DNA of 64,000 nt from Streptomyces jeddahensis. Lineage in GTDB: Bacteria > Actinomycetota > Actinomycetes > Streptomycetales > Streptomycetaceae. Made by a program: the position numbers and the translations under genes. Under the pieces are notes generated by a model. It ran no database searches. It was not told where the DNA came from and worked only from the letters and a program-made list of their open reading frames with translations. The stretch is from contig NZ_LOHS01000156.1 of assembly GCF_001642995.1 (NCBI RefSeq), forward strand, positions 140,002 through 204,001. The letters are read 5' to 3'. Shown here one piece after another: positions 1 through 7,790 of the stretch (the first letter of the stretch is position 1; the number at the start of each line of letters is the position of its first letter).

Positions 1-36
1 GGGGCCCTGCTGGAGTGCCGTGAGGCGCCACCAGGC

Positions 37-552
37 TCAGCGGTAGTCGTCGGGGTGGTCCTGCATCCAGCCGTTGATCCGGTCGCGGACGTCGATCAGC
101 TCTGTGCGGTGGGTCTCCAGGTTCTCGGTGGAGGTGTCGCCGTCGAGAGTCTTGCGGAGGTCGGCGATCCACGTGATGGGCTCCGGGAAGTGGCCTGGGC
201 CCTTGGGGTCCGCCTTCATCGCTGCGTCGAGGCCCATCAGTTCTTCGTGGACCCTTCCCAGGAAGTACGCACAGTCTCCCGACCCTGGTGTGCAGGTGTC
301 GTCGAGCGTGGCCTGGAGGCCGGCGAAGGCGTCGCGGACCAGTTCCGGTCCCGGGGACGCCGGTGGGGTCGGGTTGGTGGAACCGGTCTCCTGCGGCGCC
401 GCGTCCGCCGGTGCCGAGGCGGACGAGGAACGGGAGGTGTCGCGCGTCCCGGTGCCCTCGGAGGTGTCGTCCGCGCCCGCGGAACAGGACAGCAGACAAG
501 CCGCGAGCACCGCGGTGACGATCGCCGTACGCCGGACACGTCGGATCTGCAC
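37..552 (-). CDS. Putative secreted lipoprotein, function unknown
   Basis: The 171-residue product begins with a basic n-region and a hydrophobic stretch ending in a lipobox (L20-L21-S22-C23), so it is probably exported and lipidated at Cys23. The next ~50 residues are rich in Ser, Thr, Ala and Pro, as in the flexible tether of actinobacterial lipoproteins. The C-terminal ~100 residues contain two further cysteines (CTPGSGDC) that could pair in the oxidising exterior. The GTG start at 552 has a purine-rich AGGGGGG upstream. I recognise no enzymatic domain. The gene stands alone at the window edge, so its left-hand context is not visible. Confidence 0.8.
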   Translation of the reverse strand: MQIRRVRRTAIVTAVLAACLLSCSAGADDTSEGTGTRDTSRSSSASAPADAAPQETGSTNPTPPASPGPELVRDAFAGLQATLDDTCTPGSGDCAYFLGRVHEELMGLDAAMKADPKGPGHFPEPITWIADLRKTLDGDTSTENLETHRTELIDVRDRINGWMQDHPDDYR

Positions 553-787
553 GAGGCCCCCCTCTTGTGGTGATCATGGCGACTCTATCGCGGGTAGGGG
601 TGGCCGGGTCTCTGACGGCTGTCCGATACTCGGCCTGGCTGTGCCATCTCATGAGGTTGGTGCCACGGCCGCCACCCTGCGGTCGTACTGGTCGCAACTC
701 GCGGGCCTTGCCGAATGTGGGGAGGATGGGGCGTACCCATCGACTCCAGACGCGCCGCAAGCCAGTGGCCGGGCCGGAAGGAGCGGC

Positions 788-1153
788 ATGAGAGAGCGCA
801 GACTGGTCGCCTGGGGTGCGGCGCTATGGACAGCCGCATCGCTGGCTCTTGCTGTGCCACAGGTCGCCGCGGCCGTTCCCAGGGAGTGTTCTTACATCTC
901 AGCGACGTCTCGCCCCATACTTACGGACGGTGACACCGGCGTGGCGGTCAAGCAGGCGCAATGCCTGAGCAACATGTGGGGAGGCCAGCCGCCCAAGCTC
1001 ACCCTCGACGGGGTCTTTGACTCTGTCATGCTGAAGAAGATCAAGTGGATCCAGGGCTGCCACGGTCTGCCGGAGAGCGGCGTCATCGAAGCGCGCACCT
1101 GGCAGGTCCTCTACCACCCGGCCCTGGACTGCTACAACCCCTATCCGGCCTGA
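788..1153 (+). CDS. Secreted peptidoglycan-binding-domain-like protein
   Basis: A 121-residue protein with a Sec signal peptide (MRERRLVAWGAALW, then an Ala/Val-rich stretch to about residue 28). The mature part resembles a single PGBD-type cell-wall-binding module: LTDGDTGVAVKQAQCLSN is the usual G-x-x-V-xx-LQ helix, followed by LDGVFDSVMLKKIKWIQ, the D-G-x-F-Gxx-T-xxAVxxFQ motif in diverged form. Four cysteines in the mature part could form two disulfides. The reading frame is open upstream to position 74, but the ATG at 788 has an AAGGAG ribosome site 4-9 bases ahead and starts exactly at the signal peptide. Likely role: a small secreted wall-binding protein; partner enzyme unknown. Confidence 0.78.
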   Translation: MRERRLVAWGAALWTAASLALAVPQVAAAVPRECSYISATSRPILTDGDTGVAVKQAQCLSNMWGGQPPKLTLDGVFDSVMLKKIKWIQGCHGLPESGVIEARTWQVLYHPALDCYNPYPA

Positions 1154-1156
1154 TCA

Positions 1157-1240
1157 GCCCTCGCCGACTTGCTGAACTACTACAACCGCGAGGGCTCGCA
1201 CCCCGCGCTCGGAGGCCGGGTGCCCGCCATCGCCCTGTCT
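1157..1240 (+). pseudogene. Transposase C-terminal fragment
   Basis: Read in one frame this stretch gives LADLLNYYNREGSHPALGGR, which resembles the last segment of the DDE catalytic domain of IS481/IS3-type transposases (W-x-x-YN-x-x-RPH-x-ALGG-x-TP). Nothing upstream encodes the rest of the enzyme. It is only about 28 codons long and merges into an unrelated fragment. Assignment rests on this short motif alone. Confidence 0.45.
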
Positions 1241-1361
1241 TCCAGTCCTTCAACCTCTTCGCCCACAAGACGATCCTCGCCAACGTGGCCCTTGCCCCCG
1301 GCGGATCCTCGGACTGAGCAGGCAGGCCGCGGAGGAACGGGCGAGGGTGGTGTCGAGCTGA
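1237..1361 (+). pseudogene. Fragment of an amino-acid ABC transporter ATPase
   Basis: The frame from 1237 reads VFQSFNLFAHKTILANV, the Q-loop region of polar-amino-acid importer ATPases (GlnQ/HisP group). A few bases later another frame reads LSRQAAEERARVV, matching the helix that follows in that family. The piece lacks the Walker A motif, signature and Walker B motif and contains an internal frame change, so it is a relic. It probably marks an old recombination breakpoint. Confidence 0.5.
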
Positions 1362-1370
1362 GGGAGAGAC

Positions 1371-1466
1371 GTGACCACCATTGCCGTCACCGGGCACATG
1401 GACTTGACGGACGCCGGCATTCCCTCGGTACGGGCCGCCTTGGATCTCGGACGTGGCTTTCAGTAG
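1371..1466 (+). pseudogene. N-terminal fragment of a conserved hypothetical gene
   Basis: A GTG at 1371 preceded by AGGGAG opens a 31-codon frame beginning VTTIAVTGHMDLTDAG. That start looks like the beginning of a longer actinobacterial family carrying an N-terminal TGHxDL motif, possibly a SLOG-like nucleotide-binding fold. Here the frame stops at 1464-1466, overlapping the 3' end of the opposing NmrA-like gene. It still has a good ribosome site, but the body of the protein is gone. Family recall is from memory and not certain. Confidence 0.45.
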
Positions 1467-2167
1467 CCGATCGTGAAGCGGCGCTGGACGAAACGCGGCA
1501 GCTCCGCCTCGTCGATCAGGGCGACAGCGGCGTCCTCCGCCGAAATGCGACTGCGTCCGTCGGCATCCAGGACGGGCTGGTCACCGCCGATCCGGAAGCG
1601 ACCGGTGCGCTCGCCGGGGGCGATGTCCTCGGCGGGGCTGAAGTAGGTCCAGAGCCGGTTCGAGGTGCGCAGGACGTTCAAGGCGTCCCGGTGGCCGCGC
1701 ACCGCCGCCGCGTATTCGCGGGGCAGCCCGAGCTGGTCGAGGCTGGCGTGCAGAAGCTGGTCGGAGTCGGCGCGTACCACTCCGGGCTCGACCTCCAGGC
1801 TGCCGGCGCCGCCGATCACGATCAGCCGGGTCCTGGGGTGGCTCTCCAGCGCCGTCAGGAGGGCCCGCGCCGCGGTGGCGTAGACCGTGGGATCGGCGAT
1901 CGAGCGCCGCACGGTGTCCGCGATGTCCTTGGCGGCATTGCCGGGCTGGAACCCGCTGATCAGCACGTCGAGGCCGGGCAGGACGGCGGCGATGCTCGTG
2001 GGTTCCAGGATGTCGACGCTTGCCCAGGTGATGTTCTCGCGCTTGTCGTTGATCTCCGCCTGCGAGGCATCGCGGCTGAACGCAGTGACGTGATGTCCCC
2101 GGTCGAGGGCTTCGGTGACGACCCTGCTGCCGATGGTTCCCGTGGCTCCGATGACTCCGATGTGCAT
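1460..2167 (-). CDS. NmrA-like NAD(P)H-binding reductase/epimerase family protein
   Basis: The 235-residue product starts MHIGVIGATGTIGSRVV, the G-x-x-G-x-x-G dinucleotide-binding loop of atypical short-chain dehydrogenases. It continues with the HxVTAFSRDASQ strand that contacts the NADP phosphate. The classical YxxxK catalytic pair is not evident, as usual in NmrA/YwnB-type proteins that sense redox state or act as quinone reductases. ATG at 2167 has a GGGGAGAG site upstream. It is divergent from a TetR regulator 121 bp away, so it is a probable target of that repressor. Exact substrate unknown. Confidence 0.85.
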   Translation of the reverse strand: MHIGVIGATGTIGSRVVTEALDRGHHVTAFSRDASQAEINDKRENITWASVDILEPTSIAAVLPGLDVLISGFQPGNAAKDIADTVRRSIADPTVYATAARALLTALESHPRTRLIVIGGAGSLEVEPGVVRADSDQLLHASLDQLGLPREYAAAVRGHRDALNVLRTSNRLWTYFSPAEDIAPGERTGRFRIGGDQPVLDADGRSRISAEDAAVALIDEAELPRFVQRRFTIGY

Positions 2168-2235
2168 GGCTCTCCCCTATTCATGCGGACATGAGTGCGC
2201 GCCGACAACTCGGTGACACGGTGCAGATACTATAC

Positions 2236-2266
2236 GCCGTGAAGTTTAGATACGGCCATCAATGGC
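2236..2266. promoter_or_regulatory. Divergent promoter region with inverted repeats (putative TetR operator)
   Basis: The 121-bp gap between the NmrA-like and TetR genes holds two short inverted repeats: GCCGT-N11-ACGGC at 2236-2256 and GCCAT-CA-ATGGC at 2255-2266. The local sequence is less GC-rich than its surroundings (ATACTATACG nearby), as expected of a promoter. These are candidates for the autoregulatory site of the adjacent TetR protein; the arms are only five bases, so the call is tentative. Confidence 0.4.
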
Positions 2267-2288
2267 GGTGACGCTGTAGAGTGTCCGG

Positions 2289-3026
2289 GTGGCAAGTACA
2301 GGGAGCAGGGGGCGGCGCGAGCGGCTACGGGCTGAGACGACGGCCGAAATCAAGAACGTGGCACTCGAGTTGATGGCCTCGGGCGGACCCGACGCCATCA
2401 CGCTGCGGGCCATCGCCCGCGAGATGGGCATGACCGCCAACGCCATCTACGGCTACTTCGCCACCCGCGATGACCTGGTCACCACGCTCATCAACGACGT
2501 GTACACCGCGCTGGCCGACGCCGTGGACGCCGCCTGGGAAGCAGCCCCCGCCAAGGAACCGGCCGCCCGGATCCAGGCGTGGGCCGGCGCCTTCAGGAAC
2601 TGGGCGCTGGCCAACCCCGAGGGCTTCCGGCTCATCTACGGCGACCCCGTTCCCGGCTACCACGCCCCCGAGGGCGGCGCCGCCCCGGACGCCGCACGCC
2701 GGGTCTGCACGGGGCTCACCGCCCTCGCTGCAGCCGCCTGGCCCCATGCAGAACATCTCTATAAAGGCAGCGAGTTCGAGTGGTCGGACTTCGACCCCGG
2801 GCTTCTCGACAAGGTACGCCCGGCCTTCCCGGAACTGCCGCCCGCCGCCGTTGCGCTCGCACTGCGGATCTGGGGACATCTGCACGGTCTGGTGTCCCTG
2901 GAGGTCTACGGCCATATGCACACCCAGACGGTCAGCCCGGACAAACTCTTCCGCGAGGAACTGACCGAGCTCGTACGGGCATTGGGCATCACCGTAGGGC
3001 TGACGGACGGTACGCCCGCAAGCTGA
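2289..3026 (+). CDS. TetR/AcrR-family transcriptional regulator
   Basis: The 245-residue protein has an N-terminal TetR helix-turn-helix: TTAEIKNVALELMASGG, then ITLRAIAREMGMTANAIYGYFATRDDLVTTL (about residues 15-65). This ends in the Y-x-Y-F recognition helix. The remainder is an all-helical ligand-binding/dimer domain of the TetR_C type with a WxxxxRxWALANPEGFRLIYG motif common in actinobacterial members. GTG start at 2289. It is divergent from the NmrA-like reductase, the usual arrangement for local repression relieved by a small ligand. Confidence 0.88.
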   Translation: MASTGSRGRRERLRAETTAEIKNVALELMASGGPDAITLRAIAREMGMTANAIYGYFATRDDLVTTLINDVYTALADAVDAAWEAAPAKEPAARIQAWAGAFRNWALANPEGFRLIYGDPVPGYHAPEGGAAPDAARRVCTGLTALAAAAWPHAEHLYKGSEFEWSDFDPGLLDKVRPAFPELPPAAVALALRIWGHLHGLVSLEVYGHMHTQTVSPDKLFREELTELVRALGITVGLTDGTPAS

Positions 3027-3066
3027 GCCAGCTGTTGACCCTTTACGCCCCCACAGGGAGGCGATG

Positions 3067-3964
3067 TGAACCGCTCCGGGATTGGTGGAGGCTCTATGCG
3101 TTGACTCCAGCCGCCGATTGGGGCTGGTGTTGAGCGTAGTTGTTGGTCTCGTGTTCGTGGGGCGGGATGTTTCGGGTGGCGCTGTGGAGGCGCTGGCTGT
3201 TGAACCAGTCGCCCCATTCCGCGGTGGCGAGTTCGACGTCGGCGAGGCCGTGCCAGGGCTTGCGGGGCTTGATCAGCTCCGTCTTGTAGAGGCCGATCTG
3301 GGACTCCATGAGCGCGTTGTCCAGGGCGTCGCCGACGGTGCCGACGGAGGCGTCGATGCCGGCGTCGAGGAGGTGGGCGATGAACGCAAAAGACGTGTAC
3401 TGACTGCCCGCATCCGAGTGATGAATCAGCTTGGTCCGGCGGCGGTGCCTGCGCGGTCGCGGCGCCATAAGGCGATGTCGAGGGCATCGAGGACGAGCTT
3501 GGCCCGCTTGCTGGTGGATGCGGACCAGCCGACAACCGCTCTGGAGAACACGTCCACGACGAATGCGACGTAGACGATGCTGGACCAGGTGGCGACGTAG
3601 GTGAAGTCGGCGACCCACCGCTCGTTCTCGTTCGGACGAGACGCGGTGATCTCGTTGGCCCGCCTCAGCTCGGCGTTCTCCGCCCTCAGCCGCTTGATCT
3701 CCGCGGCCTCCTCGGACGTGACACCAGGCCGTTGGCCGCCGTCGACCTCGGCCTTGTGAACCCATGTCCGCACCGTCTCGGCGGCACCAATGACCAATTT
3801 CGCGACGACCGCCTTCATCGCGGCCCACTCAGTTGGGTAGTTGGGGCGGATCTCCGCGACCATGCGTACCGCGCGCTCGCGAAGCTCGGCAGGGTAAGGG
3901 GACGGACGGGCCATGACTCGATCCTCTCGGGGAATCGAGCCTCCATCAGACCCGGAGCGGTTCA
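3067..3964 (-). mobile_element. Internally deleted IS3-family insertion sequence
   Basis: Both ends carry matching terminal inverted repeats of about 28 bp: 3067-3094 begins TGAACCGCTCCGGG and the complement of 3937-3964 begins identically, with TGGAGGCTC shared further in. The left repeat overlaps the transposase stop codon, as is usual in IS3 elements. The element is 898 bp, whereas intact relatives are about 1.2-1.4 kb. Bases flanking the two ends (GATG and ACTC) do not match, so no target duplication remains visible. Confidence 0.85.
3094..3914 (-). pseudogene. IS3-family transposase OrfA/OrfB remnant
   Basis: OrfA starts at ATG 3914 (MARPSPYPAELRERAVRMV) with its HTH and leucine-rich ERLRAENAELRRANEI-type helix. 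It then jumps directly into the middle of the OrfB integrase core (RWVADFTYVATW, first catalytic Asp), so the end of OrfA and the N-terminal half of OrfB are deleted. A second lesion near 3450 changes frame: the core resumes as LIHHSDAGSQYTSF (second Asp) and runs through the DALDNALMES segment with the catalytic Glu to the stop at 3094. With two lesions it cannot make a functional transposase. Confidence 0.88.
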
Positions 3965-3965
3965 A

Positions 3966-4355
3966 CTCCAGTAGACCCGCAGATCGTTGAAGTGTGCAGG
4001 TTCGGTCATGGGTTTCGTAACGCTCTGCCTGTCTACCGGCAGCGGTGAGCAGATCAACTACTCACGCCCAACGCTGCTCCCTCTGGCTCCCGGTAACTAG
4101 CGCATACCGAGAGCCACGAGGTCCTGGCAACGTCGGCCTGTGACGTGTTGGTGGCTAATGCTGCTCCCGTACGACTGCGGCGGTCCTCCATGCAGTTGTG
4201 ATCAGCGATGCCATGGATACGAGGGCGTTATCTGCGGAACAACTTCAGACCCGTCCGTCCGCCGACGCTTTGTCAGCCGCCACCAGGGCCGAGGCCAACG
4301 AAGGCTTAGCGCACGATCTGACACGGTATTCTCAACCCCTTGGGCGCCGATGGCC
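3966..4355. other. Intergenic stretch without recognisable gene
   Basis: About 390 bp between the IS3 end and the 3' end of the NB-ARC gene. Frames read through part of it on both strands, but none shows a conserved motif or a ribosome site with a plausible start. No clear hairpin terminator was seen for the NB-ARC gene that ends at 4356. Confidence 0.4.
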
Positions 4356-6635
4356 TCACCGAAACCGGCGGACCTCCTGCAGGGCATCGTCAAGGTTGTT
4401 GAGCGCCATGGCTTCGCCGCGGCGATCGTCGCATTCGCGGAAGGCGGCGGCGGCCTGGGTGTGGGCGTCGACGGCCTCATCGAACCGGCGCACGTTCCGC
4501 AGGGCGACGCCAAGGTTGTCCAGCGCCCCGGCTTCGCGGTGGCGGGCGCCGTACTCGCGGTAGACGGCGGCGGCCTGGGTGTGGGCGTCGACGGCCATAT
4601 CGAACCGGCGCACCTCGACCAGGGTGCTGCCAAGGTTGTTGAGCGCCATGGCTTCGAGGTAGGGGGCGCCGTACTCGCGGAAGGCGGCGGCGGCCTGGGT
4701 GTGGGCGTCGACGGCCTCATCGAACCGGCGCACGTTCCGCAGGGCAACGCCAAGGTTGTCCAGTGCCATGGCTTCACTGGGGCGGTCGCTGAGCTCGCGG
4801 AACGCGTCGGCGGCCTGGGTCAAGGAGTCGATGGCCTTATCGAACCGGCGCAGCTCGACCAGGGCGCTGCCAAGGTTGAGCAGCACCGTGGCTTCGCCGT
4901 AGCTGTCGCCGTGCTCGCGGAAGGCGTCGGCGGCCCGGGTCAAGGAGTTGATGGCCTTATCGAACCGGCGCGCCCCCTGCAAGGCATTGCCAAGGTTGTT
5001 CAGCGCCCTGCCTTCGCCGCGGCGGTCGCCGCATTTACGGAAGGCGTCGGCGGCCTGGGTGTGGGCGTCGACGGCCTCATCGAACCGGCGCACCTCCTGC
5101 AGGGCGCTGCCGAGGCTGTTCAGCGCCCTGCCTTCGCCGCGGCGGTCGCCGCATTCGCGGAAGAGTGCTAAGGCTGTGGTGGTGACGTTGATCAAGTCGT
5201 CGAAGTAGCGGCGGAGTTCGAGGTATTGGGCGAGGGCGAAGGCGAGAGCGGTACTGGTGTCCGGGTGGCCGAGCGGTGGGGGTGCGGTGGCGGTGGCGAC
5301 CAGGTTGAGGCGTTCGTCGTCCAGCCAGGCCAGCGCGTGGTGGCGGTCGGCGAATCGGGGGGAGCGGGTGCCGGGCAGGGTCTGCAGGTGGGTGTCGGCG
5401 GCCAGGGTGGAGTTGCGGTAGTGGTCGTGCAGGCGGGTCTGGGCGGCAGCGCGCTGGTCGGTGTCGGCGTGGATGTGTCCGTGCTCGTTGGCGTAGAGGC
5501 GCACCAGGTCGTGCAGGCGCCAGCGGCCCCAGATGTGTCCGGGTTCGATCAAGTGGGCGCGGGCGAGGTCCTGTAGGAGCTCTTCTGCCGTGGGTTGGTC
5601 TGCGCCGATCAGGTATGAGGCGGATTCGGTGGATAGGTTCGGGCCGACGTTGAGCGGCAGCAGCCGGAACAGGCGACCGTGGTCGGGGTTGAGGTGCTGG
5701 TAGGACAGGTCGAAGGCCGCACGCACCGCACGGTCCTCGCGGTGTAACCGGTCCAGCCGGGTGTGCGCCGCCTCCAGGGCCTGTGCCAGGGAGGCCAAGG
5801 GGCGGTTGGGGGCGTCGGCGAGCAGGGCGGCGGCGATGCGCAGGGCCAGGGGCAGGCCCGCGCACAACCGGGCGATCGTGGCGGCGTGCTCGGCGTCGTC
5901 GGTCACCCGGGTGTCGGCGGGGCCGCGGGCTTGCAGGAGAGCTTGGTGGAGCAACTCGACCGAGGCGCGCTCGCTAAGGACGTCCAGGTCGTGCAGGCGG
6001 GCGTCAACGTCCAGGGTGTGGCGAGAGGTAAGCAGGGCCGCGGTGGTGCCGTCAGTGGGCAGCAGCGGGCGGGCCTGCTCCGCGGTGGAGACGTTGTCGA
6101 TGACGACCAGGACCCGGCGGCCTTGCTCCGCGAAGCCGGCCAGCACGCTGCGGTACAGCCGGGAGCGGTCCTGCAGCTCGGCGGGGATGTGCTCGCCCGG
6201 CATGCCCAGCGCGCGCAGGAGGCCGTCGAGGGCCCGTTGGGGGGACAGTTGGCGTTCTGGGTCATAGCCGAACATGTCAACGAACAGAACTCCGCCGGGA
6301 AACCAGCCGGGCTGCTTGAGTGCCCGGGCAGCGGTCTGCACGACCAGTTCGGTCTTACCGACCCCGGCCAGTCCCGCCACCGCCGCCACCATCACCGTCT
6401 GTTGCGGCCCCCGGCCCGGTGCCAGCACCTCAAGCAGCTCCTCGACCTGTTCGTCGCGGCCGGTGAAGGTGGCCGTGGCGGTGGGCAGGCCGGACAGTGC
6501 CGGGGTGATCTGCGGGGGCAACTGCACAGTGATGTCCCGGCCCTGGATCACCGCGTGGAAGAAGACACCACCGCTGATCTGGTTCTCCACCGGCGAGCCT
6601 GCGTCGTCCGCGCCGCCGGAGTACGTATTGGCCAT
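4356..6635 (-). CDS. STAND ATPase: NB-ARC domain with C-terminal TPR array
   Basis: A 759-residue multidomain protein. Residues ~17-41 carry an ISGG-x-F-x7-QG-RD motif. Residues ~55-330 form an NB-ARC AAA+-like switch with P-loop GLAGVGKT (88-95), a Walker B-like strand RVLVVIDNV and a GLPLALRIAAA helix. Residues ~330-450 resemble the winged-helix part (FDLSYQHL...LFRLLPL). From ~490 to the end are tandem 40-residue TPRs (consensus ALNNLG-x-AL-x-x-x-RRFDEAVDAHTQAA-x-AFRE). STAND proteins of this type are nucleotide-gated sensors or scaffolds in conflict and signalling systems. It lies 5 bp downstream of the small gene at 6641-7090, which shares the ISGG...QG motif, so the pair probably works together. 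Effector chemistry is not visible in this protein. Confidence 0.88.
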   Translation of the reverse strand: MANTYSGGADDAGSPVENQISGGVFFHAVIQGRDITVQLPPQITPALSGLPTATATFTGRDEQVEELLEVLAPGRGPQQTVMVAAVAGLAGVGKTELVVQTAARALKQPGWFPGGVLFVDMFGYDPERQLSPQRALDGLLRALGMPGEHIPAELQDRSRLYRSVLAGFAEQGRRVLVVIDNVSTAEQARPLLPTDGTTAALLTSRHTLDVDARLHDLDVLSERASVELLHQALLQARGPADTRVTDDAEHAATIARLCAGLPLALRIAAALLADAPNRPLASLAQALEAAHTRLDRLHREDRAVRAAFDLSYQHLNPDHGRLFRLLPLNVGPNLSTESASYLIGADQPTAEELLQDLARAHLIEPGHIWGRWRLHDLVRLYANEHGHIHADTDQRAAAQTRLHDHYRNSTLAADTHLQTLPGTRSPRFADRHHALAWLDDERLNLVATATAPPPLGHPDTSTALAFALAQYLELRRYFDDLINVTTTALALFRECGDRRGEGRALNSLGSALQEVRRFDEAVDAHTQAADAFRKCGDRRGEGRALNNLGNALQGARRFDKAINSLTRAADAFREHGDSYGEATVLLNLGSALVELRRFDKAIDSLTQAADAFRELSDRPSEAMALDNLGVALRNVRRFDEAVDAHTQAAAAFREYGAPYLEAMALNNLGSTLVEVRRFDMAVDAHTQAAAVYREYGARHREAGALDNLGVALRNVRRFDEAVDAHTQAAAAFRECDDRRGEAMALNNLDDALQEVRRFR
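4370..5170. repeat. 120-bp tandem repeats encoding TPR units
   Basis: About six and a half near-identical units with a strict 120-bp period (landmark GAACCGGCG recurs near 4490, 4610, 4730, 4850, 4970 and 5090). Each encodes one 40-residue tetratricopeptide repeat of the NB-ARC protein on the minus strand. High nucleotide identity between units points to recent duplication or gene conversion. The same stretch creates a long, meaningless open frame on the plus strand. Confidence 0.9.
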
Positions 6636-6640
6636 GCAGG

Positions 6641-7090
6641 TCAGCTCTGTGTGGAGGGTGTATCGGGGCCGCGGTCGGCCGGAGGTGGGGGCGGGGTGGT
6701 GAAGGAGATCCTGGAGAAGGTCTGGCCCTGGAGCGTCGGCCCGTGGAAAGTGCCGCCGCTGATCGTGTTGTGCACCTCACCGTCGCCGGTGCGCACCAGC
6801 CTCGCCTGCTCATTCCATTGCTCCAAGCCGGCGCGGAAGTCTGCATCCACCGCCGCCCGCACCGCCAGCGCGGTACTCAACCTCTGCGCGGGCGCCGGAT
6901 CGGCTGGGGCCCGCTCCAGCTCTGCCAGCTCTGCCACCCCCGAACTCACCGCGGGAACATCCTCGGTGTCCTGGCCGCCCCGGAACGGGCGCCGCACCAA
7001 TTCACTCAGCGCTGCCCACGCCTGCCGACCGATCTCACCACCCACGCCACCTGCCAACGCCGCCAGCAGCCCCACCGATACCGGATCCAC
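6641..7090 (-). CDS. Small partner protein of the NB-ARC-TPR ATPase
   Basis: Chosen start is GTG 7090 (GGGGAG ribosome site about 9 bases ahead), giving 149 residues; the frame is open further upstream but without sensible coding. The N-terminus VSVGLLAALAGGVGGEIG is a Gly/Ala-rich, possibly membrane-active helix followed by RQAWAALSELVRRPF. A helical middle segment and a C-terminal NTISGGTFHGPTLQGQ motif follow. That motif matches NQISGGVFFHAVIQGRD at the start of the NB-ARC protein encoded 5 bp downstream, so the two are almost certainly co-translated and functionally linked. No catalytic residues recognised. It could be a sensor, adaptor or membrane-disrupting effector; this is inference. 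Confidence 0.75.
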   Translation of the reverse strand: MDPVSVGLLAALAGGVGGEIGRQAWAALSELVRRPFRGGQDTEDVPAVSSGVAELAELERAPADPAPAQRLSTALAVRAAVDADFRAGLEQWNEQARLVRTGDGEVHNTISGGTFHGPTLQGQTFSRISFTTPPPPPADRGPDTPSTQS

Positions 7091-7223
7091 CCCGCAACGC
7101 TCCCCATCTACACGCCGAACGGAAGTAGACACGCTACGAGATACCGTGCCTCCGCCGCGGGTAAACCCGACCTGCCGTCCACCACCACAGATGTCGTCAC
7201 AGCCAACTCGTCCGACGCCGTGT

Positions 7224-7790
7224 TCAAACGCGCCAGGACCGGATGAGTTCGGCGCAGGCGTAGACGTTGGTGTGGCCTGCGCGGGCCTCCTTGGCGAGGT
7301 CGATGAAGCCGCCGTACGGCGGGGCGAGTCCTTCGCCGGAGGCGTGCATGTAGGAGATGGCGACCATCGCGGCGAAGGCGGGGTTGCGTGCCGGCAGCGG
7401 GCGGACGCTGACGATTTCGTGGAAGAGCGCGGCCGCGCGCCAGGATGCATCTGGGACGTATCCGAGCTTGGGGGTGCTGACCTTGTGGCGGGCGGTGGCA
7501 TCCGACACGGCGATGCACAATACGCCGCTGTCGGGTGCGAGCGTCAGCCGCACCTCGAAGTCCCGCCCCGGTACGCGCCCGTGCGTCACCGCGTTCGCTG
7601 CGAGTTCCGCCACGATCAGGGCGGCGGAGTCGGAGAGGTCGCTGCCGTACTCGATGCCCCACGAGCTGAGTTGTTCGACGGCGAGGAGACATACGAGTCG
7701 TGCACCTCGACGGGTGGAGCTGAACCGTTGCCTGAACGCACGTACGGTAGTCGGCAGTTGCGTCTCCACGGCGTCCACTGAAGATGTCAT
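7224..7790 (-). CDS. Chimeric protein: anti-sigma-type ATPase N-half joined to a Fic-like toxin tail
   Basis: ATG 7790 opens a 188-residue frame. Residues ~1-90 match the HATPase_c_2 (SpoIIAB/RsbW-like) proteins of WhiJ/AbaA-type clusters: ARLVCLLAVEQL, then SDSAALIVAELAANAVTHG (the N-box) and LCIAVSDAT. Where the G1 box and the rest of the fold should follow, the sequence instead continues HKVSTPKLGYVPDASWRAAALFHEIV...NPAFAAMVAISYMHASG. This resembles the C-terminal half of the short Fic-family toxin component found in Streptomyces. The join is in frame near 7500. The ATP lid is missing, so kinase activity is unlikely. It is divergent from the XRE/DUF397 pair, the normal neighbours of the ATPase half. 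Confidence 0.6.
   Translation of the reverse strand: MTSSVDAVETQLPTTVRAFRQRFSSTRRGARLVCLLAVEQLSSWGIEYGSDLSDSAALIVAELAANAVTHGRVPGRDFEVRLTLAPDSGVLCIAVSDATARHKVSTPKLGYVPDASWRAAALFHEIVSVRPLPARNPAFAAMVAISYMHASGEGLAPPYGGFIDLAKEARAGHTNVYACAELIRSWRV

Noticed and set aside
4370..5170. Regular repeats that might suggest a CRISPR-like or satellite array
   Set aside because: Period is exactly 120 bp with no unique spacers, and every unit encodes a TPR in one frame.
4140..5171. 343-codon plus-strand frame with striking repeats (GVGVDGLIEPAH)
   Set aside because: It is the antisense shadow of the 120-bp TPR repeats of the minus-strand NB-ARC gene; it has no ribosome site or family match.
5763..7781. 672-codon plus-strand frame
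   Set aside because: Opposite to the NB-ARC gene, its partner and the ATPase chimera; composition typical of a high-GC antisense frame.
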